A stretch of DNA of 64,000 bases from Clostridium ragsdalei P11 (lineage in GTDB: Bacteria > Bacillota > Clostridia > Clostridiales > Clostridiaceae). Location of the stretch: assembly GCF_001675165.1 (NCBI RefSeq), contig NZ_LROS01000005.1:1-64000 (forward strand), written 5' to 3'. The notes below the pieces were generated by a model that was not told the origin of the DNA, made no database searches, and was given only the letters and a program-made list of their open reading frames with translations. Below, in pieces: positions 57,495 through 64,000 of the stretch; position 1 is the first letter of the stretch; each line of letters starts with the position of its first letter. The position numbers were made by a program, and so were the translations under genes.

Positions 57495-57553
57495 TAGGCA
57501 TTTTCAAAGAAATAACTAGTCAATATGCTAGCCTATTTCTTTCAAATGCCTTA
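57495..57553. repeat. Palindromic repeat, family B (compact)
   Basis: Arms TAGGCATTTTCAAAGAAATA and TATTTCTTTCAAATGCCTTA are nearly perfect inverted repeats, with AACTAGTCAATATGCTAGCC between. Related copies at 21003-21162 and 43418-43500. It lies between asnS and the next gene, close to its ribosome binding site. Confidence 0.82.
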
Positions 57554-57569
57554 AGGGGGGTAATATTGT

Positions 57570-57815
57570 ATGGAAAAAAGAATAGGTGTAGTTGGTATAG
57601 TAGTAAACGACCTTGAAAACTCTCCAAAAGTAAATACTATACTTCACTCTTTTTCAAATATCATAGTGGGAAGATTAGGTATTCCATACAGAGAAAAAAA
57701 CGTTTCAGTTATATCAGTAATAGTAGACGGTACCTCAGATGAAATAAGTTCCATGACTGGCAAGTTAGGTAAAATGGATGGAATAACGGTAAAAACTGCT
57801 ATAACTAAAAAGTAA
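57570..57815 (+). CDS. TM1266-type putative iron-only hydrogenase regulator
   Basis: 81 residues, ferredoxin-like ACT fold: RIGVVGIVVNDLENSPKVNTILHSFSNIIVGRLGIPYREKNVSVISVIVDG. The family is usually encoded beside [FeFe]-hydrogenase maturation genes (hydE, hydF, hydG) and is named a putative regulator; the ligand is unknown. Those neighbours are missing here. GGGGGG precedes the ATG. Confidence 0.88.
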   Translation: MEKRIGVVGIVVNDLENSPKVNTILHSFSNIIVGRLGIPYREKNVSVISVIVDGTSDEISSMTGKLGKMDGITVKTAITKK

Positions 57816-57829
57816 TTTTATTAAATAAG

Positions 57830-57876
57830 AATAAGACTTCTAAAATTTACATAAAATTAAGGAGGTCTTATTTTTG
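57830..57876 (+). terminator. Terminator of the TM1266-type gene
   Basis: AATAAGACTTCT / AGGAGGTCTTATT stem with G-U pairs and a T-run. Confidence 0.75.
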
Positions 57877-57950
57877 TGTTCAAAATATCCTTACATAATA
57901 AAATTACTTTGTAAACCTTTTACTTTTGACATTAAAATTACTTTATACGA

Positions 57951-58006
57951 AAAATTATAAAAATTTATAAATTTTTATAATTTTTTTCATTGTAACCGGT
58001 TGCACA
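57951..58006. promoter_or_regulatory. 34-nt AT palindrome and LacI-type operator-like site
   Basis: 57951-57984 is a perfect 34-base palindrome flanked by T-runs (terminator-like in both directions). At 57991-58006 TGTAACCGGTTGCACA has an AACCGGTT core with CG at the centre, as in LacI/CcpA-type operators. The dUTPase gene lies 100 bases downstream. A TATAAT sequence near 58037 could be its -10. Confidence 0.4.
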
Positions 58007-58107
58007 TTGTTTCAATATTTATTAAATTTCGCTAAAATATAATATGTAGGAAAAGTCATTGTAAAAAAATTTTATAATAATTATATATAAAGAAAGGCGG
58101 CCTATGC

Positions 58108-58572
58108 ATGAATATAGTAAAATTATTTGAATTACAAGAAAATTTAAATAGCAGAATTAGAAGTAACATTTCTATAAAAAAAGATTCTTTAATTTCAAAG
58201 GAAACTCTTGCACTTCAAGTAAAAATGGCTGAACTGGCTAATGAAACCCAGTGTTTTAATTTTTGGAGTAATGATGTAACTGCAAACAATGATTTAATTT
58301 TAAAGGAGTATATAAATTCTTTAAATTTTATATTAACTCTAGGACTTGAAAAAGAATTTACTGATATTAAAATAAACGTAAAAACCAACGATGGAGATAT
58401 TACATCTCAATTCTTAAATTTATATATCGATATAAATGACTTTATCGTCTGTTCATCTAAAGATCATTACATAACTTTATTCGAAGATTTTTTGAGTTTA
58501 GGATACAGCCTAGGTTTTTCCACGAAAGTCATAGAAAATGCTTACTACTCTAAACATTCTGTTCTTATGTAA
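58108..58572 (+). CDS. dUTP diphosphatase, dimeric type
   Basis: 154-residue all-alpha NTP pyrophosphatase of the dUTPase-2 (dimeric) family: LQVKMAELANETQCFNFWS (about 38-56) holds the paired Glu metal ligands, with a second acidic set in LKEYINSLNFILTLGLE (about 69-85) and the C-terminal FLSLGYSLGFSTKVIENAYYSKH. It removes dUTP. This group is unrelated to trimeric dUTPase. Strong terminator downstream. Confidence 0.85.
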   Translation: MNIVKLFELQENLNSRIRSNISIKKDSLISKETLALQVKMAELANETQCFNFWSNDVTANNDLILKEYINSLNFILTLGLEKEFTDIKINVKTNDGDITSQFLNLYIDINDFIVCSSKDHYITLFEDFLSLGYSLGFSTKVIENAYYSKHSVLM

Positions 58573-58587
58573 ATAAACTTAACTTCT

Positions 58588-58625
58588 AATATTCTCAAGT
58601 GCATAACCTTGAGAATATTTTTATA
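58588..58625 (+). terminator. Terminator of the dUTPase gene
   Basis: AATATTCTCAAG / CTTGAGAATATT perfect 12-bp stem followed by TTTTATAAA. Confidence 0.9.
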
Positions 58626-58684
58626 AACAAAGTTTTAATAATATAGATCTCCTATGGTTAAACTACTGTGGGAGGCGATATAAA

Positions 58685-59116
58685 TTGTTTGGTATACTTT
58701 ATTCAATAGTAGCAGGAATAAGCATGAGCATTCAGGGTGTATTTAATACTAGATTGAGTGATAAATTAGGGCTATGGATCACAACCACAATAGTTCAAGG
58801 CACTGGGTTTGTAATAGCCCTTATCTTAGCTTTTTTTAGCAAAAAAAACACCTTGCAAAACATAAGTTGCTGCAAAAAGTTATACCTTTTAGGTGGGGTT
58901 TTAGGTATAATCATAACAGTAACTGTAATACAAGGCATTAAATTTCTAGGGCCAACTCATTCTATTGCAATAATTTTAGTTGCCCAACTTGCTACTGCAG
59001 CCTTAATTGATTTTTGGGGATTGTTTGATTCCCAGAAAATAAGTTTTACAACAAATAAAATACTAGGATTGACTATGATGGTTTTAGGTATAATAATACT
59101 TAAATGGAGAAGTTAG
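58685..59116 (+). CDS. YdcZ-type (DUF606) DMT-superfamily membrane protein
   Basis: 143 residues, about five membrane helices: AGISMSIQGVFNTRLSDKLG at the start is the family signature, with FLGPTHSIAIILVAQLATAALID in the second half. Probably a half-size transporter; substrate unknown. Start is a TTG seven bases after GGGAGG. It lies just upstream of a LysR regulator, which may control it. Confidence 0.85.
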   Translation: MFGILYSIVAGISMSIQGVFNTRLSDKLGLWITTTIVQGTGFVIALILAFFSKKNTLQNISCCKKLYLLGGVLGIIITVTVIQGIKFLGPTHSIAIILVAQLATAALIDFWGLFDSQKISFTTNKILGLTMMVLGIIILKWRS

Positions 59117-59213
59117 ATACTTTTAATATATTAGACTAATTAATTAAATAAATATATAATTAATACAGGATATGTTAAAAAAGTAAAACTGCCATTTTAA
59201 GGGGGAATTTTCA

Positions 59214-60107
59214 ATGGACTTTAAACAAATAGAAGCTTTTATAAATGTAGCTAAATTTAAAAGCTTTTCAAAGGCTGCAAATTTCAGTTTTTTATCTCAG
59301 CCTGCCATTAGTTCTCACATTTCTATTTTAGAAAAAGAATTAAAAGTATATTTATTTGATAGGACTTCTAAAGAGGTACGTCTTACTCCTGCAGGAGAAT
59401 CTTTTCTAAACTTTGCATTAGAAATTTTAGAAATTCGTGACAACGCCATATATACATTAACTAATTTTAATGAAACTATAACTGGTAATTTAAAATTAGC
59501 TTCTAGTACTACTCCCTGTAACACCTTAGTTCCTTCCTTAATAGAAAAATTTCATAATATACATCCTGGTGTAACTTTCGATGTATTAGAATTAAACTCT
59601 TCAAAAATAATTGATAACATAATAAAATTTAATTTTGAAATTGGATTAATAGGAGAACCTATAGACGATGAAAAAATTGAAAGTTATGAATTAACTAAAG
59701 ATGAGCTAGTTATTATATCTCATCCTTCCTTTAACATTCCCGATATTATAGACATACCTTCCCTTTTTAAGTACAATTTTATATTACGAGAAAAAGGTTC
59801 TGCTACAAGAAAGACATTTGAAGATGCCTTAATAAAAAATGGATATAGTACTTCTCACATAACTTCATGTTTAGAAGTGAATAATATAAGCACTCTTATA
59901 CAATTTGTAAGAAAAGGATTTGGTATAGCTGTAGTTTCAAAGCAAGTACTTAAAAATTATATATCCCTAGGACTTATAAAGGAAAGTACTATAAAGGATA
60001 TTCCACTAACTAGATCCATATATCTTATTATAAGTTCTAAGAGATCTCTTACTCCAACAGCAAAATCATTTTTTAACTTTTGTAAAAAATGTTTTAAGGT
60101 AGATTAG
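59214..60107 (+). CDS. LysR-family transcriptional regulator
   Basis: 297 residues. N-terminal winged HTH (about 1-62, FKQIEAFINVAKFKSFSKAANFSFLSQPAISSHISILE) and a periplasmic-binding-like effector domain (about 90-295). The domain is closest in general form to the CysB/CysL type, but the effector cannot be told. GGGGG precedes the ATG. Same strand as the YdcZ-type gene, not divergent as is usual for LysR targets. Confidence 0.92.
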   Translation: MDFKQIEAFINVAKFKSFSKAANFSFLSQPAISSHISILEKELKVYLFDRTSKEVRLTPAGESFLNFALEILEIRDNAIYTLTNFNETITGNLKLASSTTPCNTLVPSLIEKFHNIHPGVTFDVLELNSSKIIDNIIKFNFEIGLIGEPIDDEKIESYELTKDELVIISHPSFNIPDIIDIPSLFKYNFILREKGSATRKTFEDALIKNGYSTSHITSCLEVNNISTLIQFVRKGFGIAVVSKQVLKNYISLGLIKESTIKDIPLTRSIYLIISSKRSLTPTAKSFFNFCKKCFKVD

Positions 60108-60136
60108 TATGATATAGGGTCCTTTTTCCGTAAATT

Positions 60137-60206
60137 AACTTATACATAAAATTTCGACTTAATATAAAAAAATTACATCGTAATTTTTTAAACTGCGAAA
60201 GTTGAG
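60137..60206. repeat. Family A element, internally deleted copy
   Basis: 70 bp joining the left part (AAAATTTCGACTTAATATAAAAA) and right part (AATTTTTTAAACTGCGAAAGTTGAG) of the element at 41026-41261, without its central hairpin. Confidence 0.65.
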
Positions 60207-60289
60207 TTTTTAATTATTAATTCTTAACTATAGCACATATACTGTAATAAGCATTATAATATATTGTAATAAATTTTAAGGAGAATAAT

Positions 60290-61489
60290 ATGTTTTCCAT
60301 AAAAAAGAAATTGGAACTTAACCTAAAATTATCAATGGACAAGGGATTATATAAAACTTACAGAGTTATAATAAAATGTAATTCTCTTATGGAAATTATA
60401 GAAAAAAAAATAAAGCTGTACAACGGTAAAATAATACGTTCAATTCCAATTATAAATTGCATATGTGCCACCTTAACCTCTCGTTCTATAAACAGGATAA
60501 TAGAATTTCCTCAAGTGCGTTACGTGACAAATGACTGCTGTGCTCTACTATGCGGTAATAATAGCATACTTGCTTCAAATGGTGTAGTATTTGAGGATAA
60601 CTACAAACTCACAGGTAAAAATGTGTGTATAGGGTTAATAGACTCAGGTTCTTACCCTCATCCAGATCTTTTGAATCCTAAAAATAAGATAACAAAATTT
60701 GTGGATTTAATAAACTCATATAAATATCCCTATGATGACAATGGACATGGTACTTTTATGAGTGGAATTATGTGTGGCAGCGGTATTGAGTCCAAAGGAC
60801 TATATAAAGGTATTGCAGAAAACAGCAGTATTTACTCTATAAAAGCCTTTAATGCTCTAGGTAAAGGCTATGTGTCAGATATATTATTTTCACTTCAGCT
60901 ATTATTGAATGAAAGCTCAGATGAAAAAATAAAAATAATTTGCCTTCCCTTTGAATTAGATATGGATAATCATTTCATACTATCCTTATTTGAAAAAATG
61001 TTTCAAATAGCTGTTAAATTAAACATAACAATTATAGTGCCGTCTGGTCACCGAGGTAACCTTCAAGGTAGCATAAAAGGCATTGCCACTTTAAACAATT
61101 GTATAACTGCTGCAGGCATTGATACAACTTTTAGAGATCTTAAACCCTATAAATACTCTTCCTGCGGTCCCATTAATAAAATTCAAAAACCTGACCTGAG
61201 TGCTGCCTGCGTAAATATATGCTCTATAAATTCAAATACACAATATATACCCCAGCGAAATGGAGCGAAACTATATCCAAAACTGCTTGAAAATCCATAT
61301 GTATATTATACGGGAGTCTCCTGTGCCGCAGCCTATATAAGTGGTGTATGTGCCTTAATGTATGAAAATAATCCTGAGCTCACTTTCAATGATCTAAGTT
61401 CTCTTTTAAAAATATCCTGCAACCTGATCAACGTACCAAAATGGTGTCAAGGTTCTGGTATGTTGGATTTAAATAAATTATTGCCTTAA
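60290..61489 (+). CDS. Cytoplasmic subtilisin-like serine protease (S8)
   Basis: 399 residues without signal peptide. Residues 1-85 look like an inhibitor-type propeptide. The triad is Asp118 (GLIDSGSYPHPDL), His153 (NGHGTFMSG) and Ser344 (GVSCAAAYISG). The oxyanion-hole Asn of subtilisin (AAGN) is replaced: the strand reads VPSGHRGN with His254. The Ser motif lacks the usual GTSMA. It is therefore a diverged member, intracellular, possibly with altered activity. GGAGAA precedes the ATG. Confidence 0.87.
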   Translation: MFSIKKKLELNLKLSMDKGLYKTYRVIIKCNSLMEIIEKKIKLYNGKIIRSIPIINCICATLTSRSINRIIEFPQVRYVTNDCCALLCGNNSILASNGVVFEDNYKLTGKNVCIGLIDSGSYPHPDLLNPKNKITKFVDLINSYKYPYDDNGHGTFMSGIMCGSGIESKGLYKGIAENSSIYSIKAFNALGKGYVSDILFSLQLLLNESSDEKIKIICLPFELDMDNHFILSLFEKMFQIAVKLNITIIVPSGHRGNLQGSIKGIATLNNCITAAGIDTTFRDLKPYKYSSCGPINKIQKPDLSAACVNICSINSNTQYIPQRNGAKLYPKLLENPYVYYTGVSCAAAYISGVCALMYENNPELTFNDLSSLLKISCNLINVPKWCQGSGMLDLNKLLP

Positions 61490-61498
61490 ATATAAAAT

Positions 61499-61540
61499 AA
61501 CTACAAATGAATAGTTTGATCTATTCTTTGTAGTTTATCA
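61499..61540. terminator. Bidirectional terminator
   Basis: AACTACAAA-GAATAG / CTATTC-TTTGTAGTT, long stem with T-rich tail, between the convergent subtilase and 2-hydroxyacid dehydrogenase genes. Confidence 0.8.
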
Positions 61541-61562
61541 TTTAACAAAATATAATTTAATT

Positions 61563-62510
61563 CTAATAACCCTTATTTATATCTACTATGTTTACTAACT
61601 TGTCTCCTGATGCATACCTTTTTAGATTATCATATATCATATTAAATCTCCTAATGTCCACTTGATCTGATACCCAAGAATTATGAGGTGTTATAGTTAC
61701 ATTTTCAAATTCCCAAAAAGGACTACTTTCATCTAAAGGCTCATTTTCTACCACATCTAAAGCAGCTCCTGCTATTTTCCCATTTTTTATGTTCTCTAGC
61801 AAATCTTTTTCATCTAATATAGATCCTCTAGCAATGTTCACTATATAAACTCCATTTTTCATACTTTTAAATAAGTTTTCATTTACTAAATGATTGGTTT
61901 TCTTAGTATAGGGAATAGACACTACTACTATATCAGATAACTTTAACATATCTTCTACATTTTCCAAAGAGAAACACTTATCAAAATGTTCCACATCATT
62001 GCCCTTTGTATTTAATCCTAAAATTTTTACACCAAACGGTTTCAATCTACTTGCCGCTTCTTTAGCTATACTACCTGTACCTATAAATCCTACCGTTTTG
62101 CCCCACAACTCCAATATTCCCATATCCATTTTCCAGATCTTATTTTTTTGTTTTTCATAGAACTTCTGGCTGTGTTTCAGCATTTCTAATATCTTTAATA
62201 CTATCCATTCTCCCATAGGTATGCTATATCCACCCTTATTATTAGTCAAAATTATATTTTTCTTCCTAATATCATCCTTGGGAGCCTGATCTATTCCAAC
62301 ACTAAAAAGCTGTATCCATTTTAACTTATTCATTTTACTTATATCTAGAGTTTTAAAAGGATCATAGCATAACAAAACCTCTGCATCCCTAAATTCATCC
62401 TTATAATGCAAATTGTCATCTTCAACTACTTCTATGTCATATCCTAATCTTTGTATGCCGCTGATACTTTTCTTACCAAAATCACGCGTACACAGTAATT
62501 TAATTCCCAT
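61563..62510 (-). CDS. D-isomer specific 2-hydroxyacid dehydrogenase
   Basis: 315 residues. NAD-binding GFIGTGSIAKEAASRL (about 138-153) and the catalytic triad Arg (NIARGSILDE), Glu (VENEPLDESSPFW) and His (TPHNSWVSDQ). It could act on glyoxylate, hydroxypyruvate or phosphoglycerate-like substrates; not decidable from sequence. A GTG three codons upstream forms part of the GGGGTG ribosome site, so the ATG at 62510 is used. It lies 38 bases after accA on the same strand. Confidence 0.9.
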   Translation of the reverse strand: MGIKLLCTRDFGKKSISGIQRLGYDIEVVEDDNLHYKDEFRDAEVLLCYDPFKTLDISKMNKLKWIQLFSVGIDQAPKDDIRKKNIILTNNKGGYSIPMGEWIVLKILEMLKHSQKFYEKQKNKIWKMDMGILELWGKTVGFIGTGSIAKEAASRLKPFGVKILGLNTKGNDVEHFDKCFSLENVEDMLKLSDIVVVSIPYTKKTNHLVNENLFKSMKNGVYIVNIARGSILDEKDLLENIKNGKIAGAALDVVENEPLDESSPFWEFENVTITPHNSWVSDQVDIRRFNMIYDNLKRYASGDKLVNIVDINKGY

Positions 62511-62548
62511 AAGACTCACCCCTACAAAATCAAATACCTAAAATCCAC

Positions 62549-63394
62549 TTATTCCATAAACTTGCCCATTTTTCTAAATTTATTGTACCTTTCCTGGAGT
62601 AACTCTTCTTTAGATCTTTTCCTAAGTATACCTATTTTTTCTATAAGTTCTTCTTTTATGGTGCAGGACATTTTATCTACATCTTTTTGTGCCCCTCCTG
62701 CAGGTTCCTTTAATACTTTATCTATTATACCGTATTTTTTTAAATCTTGAGCTGTAATTTTCATAATCTCAGCTGCTTCCTTAGCTTTGGAAGCATCTTT
62801 CCATAGTATACCTGCAAAACCTTCCGGGGTTAAAATAGAATATATAGAATTCTCCAGCATCCAAACTGAATCTGCTACAGCAAAAGCAAGGGCGCCACCA
62901 CTTCCACCTTCTCCAACTATTATAGATATTATAGGTACTTTTAAATTAAACATCTCCATTAGATTTTTGGCTATTGCCTCTCCCTGTCCTCTTTCCTCTG
63001 CTTCCATGCCGCAAAAGGCTCCAGGTGTATCCACAAAACATATAATAGGCCTATCAAATTTATCTGCCTGTTTCATAAGTCTTAATCCTTTTCTATATCC
63101 GTCAGGCTCTGGCATACCAAAATTTCTCTTTATATTTTCTTGTGTATTCCTACCTTTTTGCTGGGCCACAATTGTTACAGGTTCCCCATTTAACAATCCA
63201 ATACCTCCTACTACAGAAGGATCATCATTAAAATATCTATCTCCATGAAGCTCCATAAAAGAGTCAAATATTCTATTTATATAATCAAGTGAAGTTGGCC
63301 TTTCTATCATTCTAGCTAAAGTAACCCTATCCCACGCATTTTTACTCTCAAATTTTTTATTAAAAATTTTTTGAACCTTTTCTAATTTTTCCAT
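62549..63394 (-). CDS. accA: Acetyl-CoA carboxylase carboxyltransferase subunit alpha
   Basis: 281 residues. Carboxyltransferase fold with [20 protein letters not shown] (about 29-48), [37 protein letters not shown] (about 123-143) and [11 protein letters not shown] (about 161-171). With AccD it transfers the carboxyl group from biotin to acetyl-CoA in fatty-acid synthesis. AAAGGAAG precedes the ATG at 63394; an ATG six codons upstream is the alternative. It is in an operon with accD. Confidence 0.96.
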   Translation of the reverse strand: MEKLEKVQKIFNKKFESKNAWDRVTLARMIERPTSLDYINRIFDSFMELHGDRYFNDDPSVVGGIGLLNGEPVTIVAQQKGRNTQENIKRNFGMPEPDGYRKGLRLMKQADKFDRPIICFVDTPGAFCGMEAEERGQGEAIAKNLMEMFNLKVPIISIIVGEGGSGGALAFAVADSVWMLENSIYSILTPEGFAGILWKDASKAKEAAEIMKITAQDLKKYGIIDKVLKEPAGGAQKDVDKMSCTIKEELIEKIGILRKRSKEELLQERYNKFRKMGKFME

Positions 63395-63421
63395 ATAAGA
63401 GCTTCCTTTCATTTAGAAAAT

Positions 63422-64000
63422 TTACCTATTCCTATTATGAATATACAATATCTTCTTCAAGGTATTCTTTAAACTTTCCCTTGAAACTATACTATCTACA
63501 AATCCATGTTTTAATAGAAATTCTGCACTTTGAAATCCCTCAGGAAGTTTTTGCTTTATGGTCTGCTCTATTACTCTCTTTCCTGCAAATCCCACGAGCG
63601 CTCCAGGTTCTGCTAAAATTATATCACCAAGCATAGCAAAACTTGCTGTAACTCCACCAGTAGTAGGATCTGTAAGAACCGATATATATAAAAGTCCTGC
63701 ATCATTCAACCTATTTATAGCTCCACTTATCTTTGCCATCTGCATTAATGAAAAAATACCTTCCTGCATTCTAGCACCTCCAGAAGCTGTAAAAATAATT
63801 AGAGGTATTTTTAACTCAATAGCTTTTTCTACAGCTCTGGTAATTTTCTCTCCTACAACGGAACCCATGCTTCCCATCATAAAATTACTATCCATAACAC
63901 AAATTACTGCAGACTCTCCTCCTATGGTACCCTTTCCTGTAATTACAGCTTCTTTGAGATTAGTCTTTTTCTGCATGTTACTGATTTTATCTTCATATCC
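63422..64000 (-). CDS. accD: Acetyl-CoA carboxylase carboxyltransferase subunit beta (5' part cut by window)
   Basis: The last 192 codons are present and the frame stays open to the window edge ([18 protein letters not shown] at the edge), so the zinc-ribbon N-terminus lies outside. Visible: [59 protein letters not shown] and [15 protein letters not shown]. Ten or so bases separate it from accA. Confidence 0.96.
   Translation of the reverse strand, partial: GYEDKISNMQKKTNLKEAVITGKGTIGGESAVICVMDSNFMMGSMGSVVGEKITRAVEKAIELKIPLIIFTASGGARMQEGIFSLMQMAKISGAINRLNDAGLLYISVLTDPTTGGVTASFAMLGDIILAEPGALVGFAGKRVIEQTIKQKLPEGFQSAEFLLKHGFVDSIVSRESLKNTLKKILYIHNRNR

Overview
This is a low-GC Gram-positive chromosome segment, almost certainly from a spore-forming Clostridium sensu stricto. 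The evidence is the AT-rich coding, GGAGG-type ribosome binding sites, the spore genes (spoIIE, yabP, yabQ, spoVT, spoVG, a SpoVB-like flippase), the [FeFe]-hydrogenase-associated TM1266 regulator and the clostridial gene order. Gene content and the interspersed repeats fit the C. kluyveri / C. ljungdahlii branch, but that is inference and no species is assigned. There are no phages, CRISPR arrays or intact insertion sequences.

Layout. At 1-600 lies the 5' tip of a 16S rRNA gene (minus strand) with its leader and promoter. From 601 to 36500 nearly everything is on the minus strand: murD; a candidate small RNA on the plus strand; glyS with a glycine T-box; tRNA-Asn; coaX-dusB-unknown gene-greA-lysS; tilS-hpt-ftsH; spoIIE; five tRNA genes; then the Bacillus-like 'yab' block (yabR, divIC, yabQ, yabP, rqcP, HU, mazG/yabN, a SpoVB-like flippase, spoVT). 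These are followed by prsA, mfd, pth, a two-component system with an HtrA protease, prs, glmU, spoVG and purR. From 36762 the strands mix: murC, small membrane proteins, tRNA-Pro, a HAD phosphatase, comB, two radical SAM proteins, a lipoprotein, a YkvI-like transporter, an XRE/S24 regulator, murI, an unusual glutamine synthetase, murA, a WalJ-type hydrolase, several small cysteine-rich proteins, a DUF4434 glycosidase-like protein, asnS, dUTPase, a LysR regulator, a cytoplasmic subtilase, a 2-hydroxyacid dehydrogenase, accA and partial accD.

Functionally the window combines cell-wall precursor synthesis (murD, murC, murI, murA, glmU), translation (glyS, lysS, asnS, tilS, dusB, pth, tRNAs), nucleotide metabolism (hpt, prs, purR, dUTPase, mazG), sporulation and envelope stress (prsA, htrA, two-component system, ftsH).

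Most notable observations: (1) mfd has an in-frame TAA about 50 codons before the end of an otherwise intact C-terminal domain; (2) three unrelated genes share a start-site design in which a strong Shine-Dalgarno sequence is separated from ATG by a hairpin, and removing the hairpin restores near-normal spacing; (3) a C-rich small RNA candidate lies between murD and glyS; (4) three families of small palindromic repeats sit between genes, two of which supply the stop codon of a neighbouring gene; (5) the subtilase has His where the oxyanion-hole Asn is expected and the S24 regulator lacks its serine.
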